Shown: positions 37,994 to 46,431 of the stretch, in pieces | How the letters are laid out: each line of letters opens with the position of its first letter | Position numbering within the stretch: the first letter of the stretch is position 1 | From: Algoriphagus alkaliphilus | GTDB lineage: Bacteria > Bacteroidota > Bacteroidia > Cytophagales > Cyclobacteriaceae | DNA length: 64,000 bases | Assembly: GCF_900103735.1 (NCBI RefSeq) | Contig: NZ_FMXE01000024.1 | Coordinates: 1-64,000 of the forward strand | Direction: 5' to 3' | Translations under genes and position numbers: made by a program | Notes under the pieces: model-generated | Told to the model about the DNA's origin: nothing | Seen by the model: the letters and a program-made list of their open reading frames with translations, nothing else | Database searches by the model: none

Positions 37994-40627
37994 ATGTCTA
38001 TTGCCAGCAAATATGAACCGGCAGCCGCCGAAGCCAAATGGTACGCTTACTGGATGGAACACAAGCTTTTCTCCTCCAAAGTGGATCACAGCAAGGAACC
38101 GTACACCATCGTCATTCCTCCTCCTAACGTCACCGGCGTGCTCCACATGGGCCATATGCTGAACAATACCATACAGGACGTTCTTATCCGTCGCGCCCGA
38201 ATGCAAGGTAAAAATGCGCTTTGGGTTCCGGGAACTGACCACGCCTCTATCGCAACTGAAGCGAAAGTAGTCAACATGCTTAAGGAAATGGGGATCGACA
38301 AAAAGTCTATTTCCCGTGAGGAATTCCTGAAATATGCCTGGGAATGGAAAGAAAAATATGGCGGAATCATCCTGGAGCAACTGAAAAAATTGGGAGCCTC
38401 TTGTGATTGGGATAGGACGGCTTTCACCATGGATCCGGGATTGAGCGATGCTGTGCTTTCGGTTTTTGTGGATTTGCATAAAAAAGGTAAAATCTATCGT
38501 GGTATCCGCATGGTCAACTGGGATCCGAAAGGCCAAACCGCGCTTTCGGACGATGAAGTGATCATGAAGGAAATCCCCTCAAAACTTTATTACATCAAGT
38601 ATAAAATTGAGGGTACCGAAGATCAATTCCTGACCATCGCTACCACCCGCCCTGAAACCATCATGGCTGATGTGGCGATCTGCATCAATCCAAAGGATCA
38701 GAGATTCATCCATCTCAAAGGAAAGAAAGCACTCATCCCATTGATCAACCGTGCCATTCCGATCATCGAAGATGAATACGTGGATATGGAGTTTGGTACA
38801 GGCTGCCTCAAAGTGACTCCTGCCCATGATATCAATGACTATGAACTTGGCGTAAAGCATAAATTGGAAGTCATAGATATCCTCAATGATAATGGAACGC
38901 TAAACGAAAAAGCACAGATCCTTGTCGGCGAAGATCGATTTGTCGCCCGAAAGATGATCGGGAAGAGATTGAAAGAAGCCGATCAACTCGAGAAAATCGA
39001 GGACTACAAATCCAACGTCGGTCACTCCGAGCGAACAGATGCCGTGATTGAACCGAAGCTTTCGCTACAGTGGTTCCTCAAGATGGAGGACATCACCAAG
39101 CCAGCTTTGAGCTCCGTGATGGATGATGTGATCAAACTTTATCCTCCAAAATTCAAGAACATGTACCGCTCATGGATGGAGAATGTGCGAGACTGGTGTA
39201 TTTCGCGTCAGCTTTGGTGGGGACACCGGATTCCGGCCTATTACCTTCCAAATGGTGAGTACGTGGTCGCGAAAACTGCTCAAGAAGCTTTGGATCAAGC
39301 GAATGCTCAATTCGGCACGAGTTACTCCTTGTCTGACCTAAAACAGGATGAAGACGTCTTGGACACTTGGTTTAGCGCATGGCTTTGGCCGATTTCGGTT
39401 TTCGACACAGATGTCTTCACGACTGGAAAGCCAAACGAGGAACTGAAATACTATTACCCGACAAATGATTTGGTGACAGCACCGGAGATTCTTTTCTTCT
39501 GGGTGGCAAGAATGATCATCGCGGGTTATGAATACACGGGTGAAAAGCCCTTTAAAAACGTCTACCTCACCGGTATTGTACGGGACAAATTGGGCCGGAA
39601 AATGTCCAAATCGCTCGGTAATTCACCGGATCCACTTGATCTTATCGCTCAAAATGGAGCAGATGGTGTGAGAACAGGGATGCTTTTCTCCTCCCCTGCG
39701 GGAAATGATTTGCCATACGACGACAAACTGGTCGAGCAGGGAAGAAACTTTGCCAACAAGATCTGGAATGCTTTCAGATTGGTCAAAGGTTGGGAAATCG
39801 ATCCTAATCTGTCAGGTTCTTCAAATGCATCCAGCTTCGAATGGTTTGAAAACCGATTCAACCAAGGCTTGACCGAGATCAACGAACATTTCGAGAAATT
39901 CAGGATTTCTGATGCCTTGATGACGACTTACAGATTGGTGTGGGATGACTTCTGCTCCTGGTATCTGGAGATGATCAAGCCGGCTTATCAGCACCCGATC
40001 GACCAGGTTACTTATGATAAGACAATTGAGATTTTCGAAAAAATCCTGAAGATTCTCCATCCGTTCATGCCGTTCATTACGGAGGAACTTTGGCATCAGA
40101 TTAAGGAGAGGTCGGTTGCTGAATCTTTGATTTTGGCTTCTTGGCCTGAGGCAAGAGCCTTTGATCAGAAGATTATCGAAGAAGCGGCTCAAGTTTTTGA
40201 AGTCGTGTCGCAAGTGCGAAATCTGAGAGCCTCAAAGGGAATGTCGCCCAAGGAAGCGTTGGACTTAAGTGTCAATACCAAAAACCCGGACGTCTATGCC
40301 GGCTTCGAATCGGTATTGACCAAGCTGGCCAACTTGTCTTCTTTGAATTTTGCCGAGAAGGTGGATAACGCAATGAGTTTCGTGGTGAAAGCTGATGAAT
40401 GCTTTATTCCTATGGGTGATCCCATCAATGTAGAAGAAGAAAAGTCCAATCTGAAAAAGGAGATTGAATACACACAGGGCTTCCTTGCTTCGGTAATGAA
40501 AAAACTAAGCAACGAGCGCTTTGTGGCCGGAGCCCCGGCTCAGGTTTTGGAAATGGAGCGAAAAAAGCAGGCAGATGCCGAGGCGAAGATCAAGACTTTG
40601 GAGGAGAGTTTGGCGAAGTTGGGATAG
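37994..40627 (+). CDS. valS: Valyl-tRNA synthetase
   Basis: Class I aminoacyl-tRNA synthetase charging tRNA-Val, 877 residues from the ATG at 37994; eight upstream codons are leader. HIGH motif is HMGH (51-54) in [15 protein letters not shown]1 editing domain about 190-340; [15 protein letters not shown] at [14 protein letters not shown]; tRNA-binding helical domain with [12 protein letters not shown]-terminal coiled coil (about 810-877, [21 protein letters not shown]...[21 protein letters not shown]). The length is normal for Bacteroidota. Essential housekeeping gene, transcribed alone. Confidence 0.98.
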   Translation: MSIASKYEPAAAEAKWYAYWMEHKLFSSKVDHSKEPYTIVIPPPNVTGVLHMGHMLNNTIQDVLIRRARMQGKNALWVPGTDHASIATEAKVVNMLKEMGIDKKSISREEFLKYAWEWKEKYGGIILEQLKKLGASCDWDRTAFTMDPGLSDAVLSVFVDLHKKGKIYRGIRMVNWDPKGQTALSDDEVIMKEIPSKLYYIKYKIEGTEDQFLTIATTRPETIMADVAICINPKDQRFIHLKGKKALIPLINRAIPIIEDEYVDMEFGTGCLKVTPAHDINDYELGVKHKLEVIDILNDNGTLNEKAQILVGEDRFVARKMIGKRLKEADQLEKIEDYKSNVGHSERTDAVIEPKLSLQWFLKMEDITKPALSSVMDDVIKLYPPKFKNMYRSWMENVRDWCISRQLWWGHRIPAYYLPNGEYVVAKTAQEALDQANAQFGTSYSLSDLKQDEDVLDTWFSAWLWPISVFDTDVFTTGKPNEELKYYYPTNDLVTAPEILFFWVARMIIAGYEYTGEKPFKNVYLTGIVRDKLGRKMSKSLGNSPDPLDLIAQNGADGVRTGMLFSSPAGNDLPYDDKLVEQGRNFANKIWNAFRLVKGWEIDPNLSGSSNASSFEWFENRFNQGLTEINEHFEKFRISDALMTTYRLVWDDFCSWYLEMIKPAYQHPIDQVTYDKTIEIFEKILKILHPFMPFITEELWHQIKERSVAESLILASWPEARAFDQKIIEEAAQVFEVVSQVRNLRASKGMSPKEALDLSVNTKNPDVYAGFESVLTKLANLSSLNFAEKVDNAMSFVVKADECFIPMGDPINVEEEKSNLKKEIEYTQGFLASVMKKLSNERFVAGAPAQVLEMERKKQADAEAKIKTLEESLAKLG

Positions 40628-40708
40628 TGGTTATTGAGTTATTTGTTAAATGAGTATCGTCAAGGATGGACATTGTATGAAAATTGGCACAGTAAGTTGC
40701 GGATCCTC

Positions 40709-40737
40709 GACCATGGACTATAGTCTATGGTCCATGG
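40709..40737. repeat. Iterated near-palindrome CCATGGACTATAGTC
   Basis: GACCATGGACTATAGTC followed by TATGGTCCATGG forms a near-perfect 27-bp palindrome made from the repeated word TCCATGG/CTATGG. It belongs to the class of intergenic word-iteration islands seen elsewhere in the window. It lies in the valS-PRC gap. Confidence 0.55.
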
Positions 40738-40798
40738 CTTAGCAAATCTGCCCTCCACCTGCTACGTACAAATTTACGGGTACACAAATATTGGAATG

Positions 40799-40833
40799 AA
40801 AAAAGGCTAACCCACTTCGGATTAGCCTTTTTT
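40799..40833. terminator. Bidirectional intrinsic terminator
   Basis: AAAAAAGGCTAA pairs with TTAGCCTTTTTT around CCCACTTCGGA. It lies 21 bp after the stop of the PRC-barrel gene on the minus strand and could also end valS read-through. Confidence 0.88.
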
Positions 40834-40853
40834 ATTGCCAATGGTTATTAATT

Positions 40854-41378
40854 CTACAAAAGCGGCTGACCACCTCTGCGAACGTCAGATTGTCTATCGC
40901 CCCGATGATCCGTTTCTAAGAATCCATCTCCAAATTGACGGTTTTTGATGCTTTTTGACTCCATGTCAAATCGGTCATCTTGTGCAAAAAAGGATTCGTT
41001 CTCATGATCATATCGACCATGAAGACTTCGATCTTCTTGGCTGTAAAAGGTACGCATACTGTGAAGGAACTCCGACTGCGGACCACTTGGCCAATTATCA
41101 TTATCGAATCCGGGCGCATTTTCCAATGTTTCCTTTGATTCTTTGACGATGATGATATCCTCCTGCGCATTGTTGAATTCGAAAGCTTCAAAAGGCAAAG
41201 CCAGCAGCTTTGAACCTAAGTTCAAAAATCCTTCGTCAACCTTCAGAACGATATAATCCACTTTGCCGGATTGAATATTGATCATAAACTCCTTGATGGA
41301 TCCTACCGATTCATCACGGGCAGTTTTTACTTTACATGAAGTTGCGGTACCGCAACTTACTTGGGAATGATGTGACAT
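40854..41378 (-). CDS. PRC-barrel domain protein
   Basis: Soluble protein of 174 residues. Residues about 12-82 are a PRC-barrel (VKTARDESVGSIKEFMINIQSGKVDYIVLKVDEGFLNLGSKLLALPFEAFEF), a small beta-barrel found in photosynthetic reaction centre H subunits, RimM and stress proteins. The C-terminal part is charged, rich in D, E, R and S, and predicted disordered, ending RRGGQPLL. Similar PRC-barrel proteins of Bacteroidota are stress- or stationary-phase associated. No partner gene is adjacent; own terminator follows. The residues before CKVKTARD (MSHHSQVSCGTATS) have two cysteines whose role is unknown. Confidence 0.82.
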   Translation of the reverse strand: MSHHSQVSCGTATSCKVKTARDESVGSIKEFMINIQSGKVDYIVLKVDEGFLNLGSKLLALPFEAFEFNNAQEDIIIVKESKETLENAPGFDNDNWPSGPQSEFLHSMRTFYSQEDRSLHGRYDHENESFFAQDDRFDMESKSIKNRQFGDGFLETDHRGDRQSDVRRGGQPLL

Positions 41379-41625
41379 GGTTATTTTAGTTAAGTGAAAA
41401 ATTTATTTGATTCACAGTATCCCACATGTATGCCAAGGGAAAAATCGCCTCTCAATGGCTAATAGACTTCATTCAGTAGTTCCCACTAGTGGAAGAGCTC
41501 CACACTTCGAGGTCTGAAATGCCCTTTTATCTTATGAGAATTTCTTTAAAATCTGGAACTACAATACCAAGATGGACAGAGGCAGACGAGAAATTTAAAT
41601 TTCTCCTTACTCTTTTGAATTTTTC

Positions 41626-41659
41626 AAACCTTCGAGGTTATTAAAAACCTCAAAGGTTT
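41626..41659. terminator. Terminator hairpin of DUF1080 gene
   Basis: AAACCTTCGAGGTT (41626-41639) pairs with AACCTCAAAGGTTT (41646-41659), 14 positions with one mismatch. It directly abuts the stop at 41661. The AACCTTYGAGGTT word is a common dispersed hairpin in Bacteroidota. Confidence 0.8.
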
Positions 41660-41660
41660 C

Positions 41661-42446
41661 TTAAAACTCCCTAATCTTAATCTCCTTAAAAATCACACCC
41701 TGTCCTTCGCTTTGCAAACCGATATACCCGGACTTCAGCGGTGTGCCGTCTACCTTGATCACAGGATCAAATCGATTAGCCACTCCTCCACCGATTTGCG
41801 GTGAGCGGTACGTTAATACCGTATCTCCATTGACTAAATGATGAACAATGGAGTCACCATATACGATCAATTCGGCTTTCACCCATTCATCCCATTTGAA
41901 AGTTGGCGAGGTAGAATTGATACAATGCCTTTCATCTATTTTACCCTCATAAACCACATCAGTTCCCGGAGAACACATATTGCCGGTAGGTCGGGCGACT
42001 CCTTCTTTTTCCTCAGCAAGCATCTGATATTCGACAGAAATCGGCCAATCTTGTTCCTTCAAAATCGATGCTGGGGATTGGGAATGAAACATAACCCCTG
42101 AATTGCGGTAGGTATAGCTCGCCGCATCTTTCAGCCATTGATCTGTAAATCGGTATTCCCATTTCAAATGAAAAGATGAAAACGGCTTCTCATAAAACAG
42201 GTGTCCGTATCGATCCTCAAAGGCTCCATAGTCGTCGTAATTGACCTCGATCGCACCATCTATAACTTTAAATGTATTGGCGTAATTCTCCCCTGACTCG
42301 TGATGGTGGATTTTGGGAATCCAGCCGTTTAGATCTTGCCCGTTAAAAAGTACTTGCCATTCGGACCCAGCCGAGACATCTTCTTTTTCGGCTTTTTGGC
42401 AGGAAATGAAAAGAAGGATGGCGAAGAAAGGAAGGATGGATTTCAT
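41661..42446 (-). CDS. DUF1080 / 3-keto-disaccharide-hydrolase-like lipoprotein
   Basis: Lipoprotein of 261 residues (MKSILPFFAILLFISC, lipid Cys16) with one concanavalin-like jelly-roll of the DUF1080 family. Family hallmarks are WQVLFNGQDLNGWIPK (about 30-45), EYRFTDQW, RNSGVMFHSQSP, PISVEYQMLAE and the C-terminal GYIGLQSEGQGVIFKEIKIREF. Members have been reported to hydrolyse 3-keto-glucosides and often sit with GMC/Gfo-Idh-MocA oxidoreductases and sugar isomerases; in this window such genes lie elsewhere (19976, 25114). Acts in the periplasm or at the outer membrane. Monocistronic. Confidence 0.9.
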   Translation of the reverse strand: MKSILPFFAILLFISCQKAEKEDVSAGSEWQVLFNGQDLNGWIPKIHHHESGENYANTFKVIDGAIEVNYDDYGAFEDRYGHLFYEKPFSSFHLKWEYRFTDQWLKDAASYTYRNSGVMFHSQSPASILKEQDWPISVEYQMLAEEKEGVARPTGNMCSPGTDVVYEGKIDERHCINSTSPTFKWDEWVKAELIVYGDSIVHHLVNGDTVLTYRSPQIGGGVANRFDPVIKVDGTPLKSGYIGLQSEGQGVIFKEIKIREF

Positions 42447-42529
42447 GGAATTTTGGAGTTTAGTTTGGAAAATAGTGGTCTGTGAGGCTATAGCCTAGGG
42501 CTTTGGTCTCTTACCTTCATTATTCGATG

Positions 42530-42606
42530 TTCATCATTCGATATTCGATATTCAAAAACTTAAAATATCGAACACCGAAAGCAGAATGATGAATTTCGAA
42601 GTTTGG
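42530..42606. repeat. Iterated TTCGATATTC words with inverted partner
   Basis: Words TATTCGATGTTC, CATTCGATATTC, GATATTC are iterated at 42530-42553, and inverted words (AATATCGAAC, GAATGATGAATTTCGAAG) follow at 42564-42600, so the island can fold back. The same word recurs at 21678-21696 (TATTCAATATTCGATATTC). Confidence 0.6.
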
Positions 42607-42611
42607 ATTAC

Positions 42612-43664
42612 TTAATGCGTCCAGTTATACCCATCCATCTGCTCCAGACATGCCTTGAGCAAAGCAATGGAATCTGCAATATCCTTTTTGTGCGCCATTT
42701 CGATCACCTGATGCAAGTGGCGGGTTGGGATGGAAATGGCTCCAGCGATCGCGCCTTGCTTCCCCATTCGCTGGACACCGGCAGTATCTGTCCCTCCGGC
42801 AGTCAGAATTTCGGGTTGCCATGAGATGGCTTCTTTTGCAGCCGTTTGCTTCATGAATTCCACCATTCGGTAATCGCAGATGGTCATGGCATCCATGATT
42901 TTGATTGCTGTCCCTTTGCCTAGCTCGGTGATCTTTTCATGTGCTGCAGCTCCGGGAACATCGAAGGCTATCGTCGTATCCAAAGCAATTCCAAAGTCAG
43001 GGTTGATGCTATGAGCTGCCACATTTGCGCCGCGAATACCCACTTCTTCCTGCACCGTGAAAGTGGCATAGACATCATAGGCAGGCTTATCCAATAGTTT
43101 CAATGTCTCTATCAAAATGAAAACAGCCACACGGTTATCGATTGATTTACAGTTGACACAGTCTCCCATTTCAATCAGTTCCCGATCACGGGTGACCGGA
43201 TCGCCGATGGAAATATACTTTTCCACCTCTTCTTTAGACATACCCATATCGATGAAAAAATCTGTGGTCTTGGGGAGTTTAGCTCTTTCCTCCACTGACA
43301 TCACATGAATAGGTTTACTTCCCATCACGCCTACCATGTCCTTTTTTCCATGCACAATCACCCGCTGGGCAGTTAATGTTTTGGGGTCAAATCCTCCCAA
43401 TGTGTGAAATCTTAAAAATCCCTGCTCATCAATATGGGTAATAATGAACCCGATTTCATCCAAGTGAGCAGCAACCATAACGCGCTTCCCTTCAGGATTC
43501 CGGGTTCCCCGTTTAATGGCTATCACACTCCCAAGGTTATCAATACTCACTTCGTCTGCCAGTGGGGTGACTAATTCAATCACCAGATCTCTTACTCTTT
43601 TTTCAAATCCGGGTGCTCCTGGGATCTCACAGATTTGCTTTAATAAAGCGACATTTATTTCCAT
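42612..43664 (-). CDS. M42 family aminopeptidase
   Basis: Di-metal aminopeptidase of 350 residues (glutamyl aminopeptidase / endoglucanase-M family) that trims peptides in the cytoplasm, usually as a dodecamer. Metal and catalytic residues are visible: AHLDEIG (His, Asp), CKSIDNRVAVF (bridging Asp), VQEEVGIRGA (catalytic Glu and metal Glu), ALDTT (Asp) and RHLHQVIEM (final His). The PDZ-like inserted domain spans about 70-160. The opening LLKQICEIPGAPGFEKRVR is standard. Length is normal. No operon partner; purF lies upstream on the same strand behind a terminator. Confidence 0.94.
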   Translation of the reverse strand: MEINVALLKQICEIPGAPGFEKRVRDLVIELVTPLADEVSIDNLGSVIAIKRGTRNPEGKRVMVAAHLDEIGFIITHIDEQGFLRFHTLGGFDPKTLTAQRVIVHGKKDMVGVMGSKPIHVMSVEERAKLPKTTDFFIDMGMSKEEVEKYISIGDPVTRDRELIEMGDCVNCKSIDNRVAVFILIETLKLLDKPAYDVYATFTVQEEVGIRGANVAAHSINPDFGIALDTTIAFDVPGAAAHEKITELGKGTAIKIMDAMTICDYRMVEFMKQTAAKEAISWQPEILTAGGTDTAGVQRMGKQGAIAGAISIPTRHLHQVIEMAHKKDIADSIALLKACLEQMDGYNWTH

Positions 43665-43730
43665 TTTTCTTTGAATTCATTTCTGCTCCAAATTAAACCT
43701 TTTGGCTTCAAAGCATTCTTCCATAAATGC

Positions 43731-43763
43731 AAAAAGGCGCAAAGATTGCTCTCTGCGCCTTTC
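43731..43763 (-). terminator. Intrinsic terminator of purF
   Basis: AAAGGCGCA (43733-43741) pairs with TGCGCCTTT (43754-43762); read on the minus strand it is followed by TTTTT. It lies 58 bp after the purF stop. Confidence 0.85.
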
Positions 43764-43820
43764 CATATTTTCTTTTTTGAATGTTCCGGTATACGAACTG
43801 ATCCAATCAAGACTCAGACT

Positions 43821-45704
43821 TTAATAAGCCCTGACAGTCTTTCCCTCCATGTAATTCACGAAAGCGCGATTTACAACTTGGGTTCCCCCTGTAGTTGGGT
43901 AATCTCCGGTAAAATACCAGTCCCCCAGGTGTTTGGGAATACATTTATGCAAGTTGTCGACAGTTTGAAATATCACTTTAACCACAGCATTGATCTCAGG
44001 CGTAGTTACAATTTCGGCGATTTTATCAGATATCTCTTCATCCGTAAAAGCATCATAAACCTCCTTCACGAAGTTTTCGGATGACATCGGGTTTTGCACA
44101 CATGAATCGTAGACCCGATCAAGAACTTGTTCAATCTTCCGATCCCGAAGCAATCCAATGGCAGCACGGAAAGCAATAAAGTCCTTCATTCGTGACATAT
44201 CTATTCCATAGCAATCCGGGAAGCGGATTTGCGGTGCTGAGGACACAATGATAATTCGTTTTGGGTTTAACTTATCCAAAGTCGTCAAGATGCTTTTCTC
44301 CAGGGTAGTACCCCTTACAATGCTGTCATCTATCACCACAAGTGTATCTACTCCCGGCTTGATCACCTCATAGGTGGTGTCATAAATATTGGCCACCATG
44401 GCATCACGATCTGTATCATTAGTGATGAAGGTCCTCAGCTTTACATCCTTGCTGACCAATTTTTCTACCCTCGGACGGAAATTGAGCAGGTCGTCTAAAT
44501 CTCCGACGTGGGGCTTTCCTTCCAGAAACACCTCTCTTCGTTTTGCACTAAGGTAGTCTTCCAATCCTTCAATCATTCCCAAAAAGGCGGTCTCAGCCGT
44601 ATTTGGAATATATGAGAAAACGGTGTTTTTCAGATCGAAATCGATCTCTTTGAGAATTTGGGGAATCAGGGCCTTCCCAAGATTTTTACGTTCTTGGTAA
44701 ATATCCGGGTCCGTCCCCCTTGAAAAGTAAATACGCTCAAATGAGCAGGATTTTTTCTCTCTCGCTGGCATAATCTGCGATTCGGTGTACGAACCGTCTT
44801 TGTTGATTACAATGGCGTGACCGGGCTTAATTTCCTTAATTTCTTTGAAGTCAATATTAAATGCGGACTTAATCGCCGGCTTTTCCGAAGCAACCACCAC
44901 TATCTCCTCATCTGCATAATAAAAGGCGGGGCGAATACCTGAGGGATCCCTAACGACAAAGGATGAACCGTTTCCGACCATTCCCGCCATTGCGTATCCA
45001 CCGTCAAAATCTCGGCAGGATCTTTTCAGGATACGGACCACATCCAATTCATCTTCAATCAGTTGAGTGATTTGCTCGTTGCTGAATTGGTGTTTGTACT
45101 TATCGAAAATCCGCTGATTTTCTTCGTCCAAAAAGTGACCGACTTTTTCCATCACGGTGACAGTATCGGTTTTTTCTTTCGGGTGCTGTCCCAGTTGGAC
45201 GAGTTTGCTAAAAAGTTCCTCGTTGTTTGTCATGTTGAAGTTGCCTGCCATGACGAGGTTTCGGCTTCTCCAGTTATTTTGTTTTAAAAAGGGGTGACAA
45301 GTTTCGATGCTGTTTTCCCCGTGTGTTCCGTAGCGAAGGTGACCAAGCCAAACTTCTCCGGTGAATGCAATGTTTTTTTTGAGCCATTCAGCATCTTCAA
45401 GAACCTTTTTACCACCGATCTTTTTGGCCTTTTTATACTTTGCGTTGATCTTATCGAAGATGAAATTAACGGCTGAGGCTTCTACAGATCGATACCTACT
45501 GATGTATCGGGTTCCCGGCTCGGTGTCTATTTTGACGTTGGCTACCCCCGCACCATCTTGACCCCGGTTGATCTGCTTTTGCATCAGCACATACATGCGC
45601 TTGGCTGCAAAAGCATTCGTGCCGTATTTGTCGATGTAATATTGAGGATGCTTACGGAGCCGAATCATGGCAATTCCGCATTCATGTTTGATGGCGTCAC
45701 TCAT
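43821..45704 (-). CDS. purF: Amidophosphoribosyltransferase, long Bacteroidota type
   Basis: First committed enzyme of purine synthesis: PRPP plus glutamine to phosphoribosylamine. The start at 45704 gives MSDAIKHECGIAMIRL, so an eight-residue propeptide would be cut to expose the N-terminal nucleophile Cys; another in-frame ATG at 45752 adds 16 residues. The glutaminase domain covers about 9-330 with RGQDGAG, LGHLRYGT and GNFNMTN; the phosphoribosyltransferase domain follows with VDTLVVIDDSIVRGTT as PRPP loop. With about 627 residues it is of the longer type found in Bacteroidota, carrying inserts relative to the E. coli enzyme. A hairpin terminator follows. Confidence 0.93.
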   Translation of the reverse strand: MSDAIKHECGIAMIRLRKHPQYYIDKYGTNAFAAKRMYVLMQKQINRGQDGAGVANVKIDTEPGTRYISRYRSVEASAVNFIFDKINAKYKKAKKIGGKKVLEDAEWLKKNIAFTGEVWLGHLRYGTHGENSIETCHPFLKQNNWRSRNLVMAGNFNMTNNEELFSKLVQLGQHPKEKTDTVTVMEKVGHFLDEENQRIFDKYKHQFSNEQITQLIEDELDVVRILKRSCRDFDGGYAMAGMVGNGSSFVVRDPSGIRPAFYYADEEIVVVASEKPAIKSAFNIDFKEIKEIKPGHAIVINKDGSYTESQIMPAREKKSCSFERIYFSRGTDPDIYQERKNLGKALIPQILKEIDFDLKNTVFSYIPNTAETAFLGMIEGLEDYLSAKRREVFLEGKPHVGDLDDLLNFRPRVEKLVSKDVKLRTFITNDTDRDAMVANIYDTTYEVIKPGVDTLVVIDDSIVRGTTLEKSILTTLDKLNPKRIIIVSSAPQIRFPDCYGIDMSRMKDFIAFRAAIGLLRDRKIEQVLDRVYDSCVQNPMSSENFVKEVYDAFTDEEISDKIAEIVTTPEINAVVKVIFQTVDNLHKCIPKHLGDWYFTGDYPTTGGTQVVNRAFVNYMEGKTVRAY

Positions 45705-45932
45705 GGAGAAAGGCGAATGTTCTTTTGGTGTGTCAAAGGTAGGTGTTTTCAAAAGATTTATTCCTGAATAAAAGTTCTGTTGTGAAGAATAATATATGGC
45801 AGGCTATTTATTGATAATTAAGTGACAGTTGCAAGAACAAATGTGTTCTATTCTCCCCAGCTAGGGGATTGACTACCCAAAATTCCTTAGTCAAGTTTCC
45901 ACAAAAGGGCTTTCCTTGCCCCAAAAAAGCCT

Positions 45933-45948
45933 TGGCACAGCCTTAGCA
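45933..45948 (+). promoter_or_regulatory. Predicted sigma-54 promoter
   Basis: TGGCAC (45933-45938), five bases, TAGCA (45944-45948). The GG and GC pairs are separated by exactly 10 bases, the spacing required by RpoN; the only deviation is A for T in the -12 element. The expected start point is near 45960, leaving a leader of about 73 nt to the ATG at 46033. The next gene downstream of that ORF encodes an NtrC-type activator. Confidence 0.72.
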
Positions 45949-45982
45949 GTAAGCTCATCAGAATCGGAAAACAAGTTTCCGG

Positions 45983-46004
45983 AATCAGAATCCAAATTCT
46001 GATT
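45983..46004 (+). promoter_or_regulatory. Leader inverted repeat
   Basis: AATCAGAAT (45983-45991) and ATTCTGATT (45996-46004) form a perfect 9-bp hairpin with a 4-nt loop in the predicted leader of the PepSY-like gene; GGAAA / TTTCC just upstream forms a second small hairpin. Could stabilise the mRNA or be bound by a regulator. Confidence 0.45.
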
Positions 46005-46032
46005 TTTATACTAAACCAAATTAAATAACACC

Positions 46033-46350
46033 ATGAAAAAGATCATTTTAATGTCAGCTATGATGGTAGCAGGTGCTTCTTTTGTAACACCAACTATTGC
46101 CAAGGTGATTTCAAACCCAATGGAAATCACGCTGCAGGAAGAAAAAACTCAAATCAAACCTGATGAACTTCCAACTCCCGTAAAACTTACGATTGCAGGT
46201 GATGATACATTGAAAGAATTGACTCTTGCTGAAGCATGGCAGGTAAAAAAAGTCGACGGAGTCGTCCATTTCAAAGTCGCTTTTGATAATGGAACTGAAG
46301 ACTTACTTTGGAAAACCTATGATGCAGAGGGCAACGAGATAAAAGAGTAA
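46033..46350 (+). CDS. Small exported PepSY-like protein
   Basis: Protein of 105 residues with a signal peptide (about 1-23, [23 protein letters not shown]). The mature part begins with an acidic stretch ([24 protein letters not shown]) and continues [38 protein letters not shown], which fits the small PepSY-like (beta-lactamase-inhibitor-like) periplasmic fold: an ELP-x-x-V helix followed by strands ending in D-x-x-G. Such proteins are often highly expressed under envelope stress. It has a sigma-54 promoter in front and a strong terminator behind, so it is a monocistronic unit, likely a target of the regulator encoded immediately downstream. Confidence 0.82.
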   Translation: MKKIILMSAMMVAGASFVTPTIAKVISNPMEITLQEEKTQIKPDELPTPVKLTIAGDDTLKELTLAEAWQVKKVDGVVHFKVAFDNGTEDLLWKTYDAEGNEIKE

Positions 46351-46370
46351 GTTGCTAATTCCCCTAATTT

Positions 46371-46405
46371 AAAAAGCACCGGACTCCAGTCTGGTGCTTT
46401 TTTTG
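46371..46405 (+). terminator. Intrinsic terminator
   Basis: AAAAAGCACCGGA - CTCCAG - TCTGGTGCTTTTTTT: about 11 pairs with one mismatch followed by a T run. It ends the PepSY-like gene and leaves the regulator gene to its own promoter or read-through. Confidence 0.88.
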
Positions 46406-46431
46406 TTTGATAAGCTAAAAAAATACTAGAG

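Noticed and set aside
38000..38540. 190-codon minus-strand frame over the valS 5' region
   Set aside because: Antisense to valS codons; no domain recognised.
40685..40700. Second sigma-54-like site (TTGGCAC ... GTTGC) after valS
   Set aside because: The GG to GC spacing is 11 rather than 10 bases and no forward gene follows; it lies just before convergent terminators.
41425..41460. Minus-strand TTGGCAT before the PRC-barrel gene, possible sigma-54 -24 element
   Set aside because: At the proper distance the -12 position has GG instead of GC, so the match is only half.
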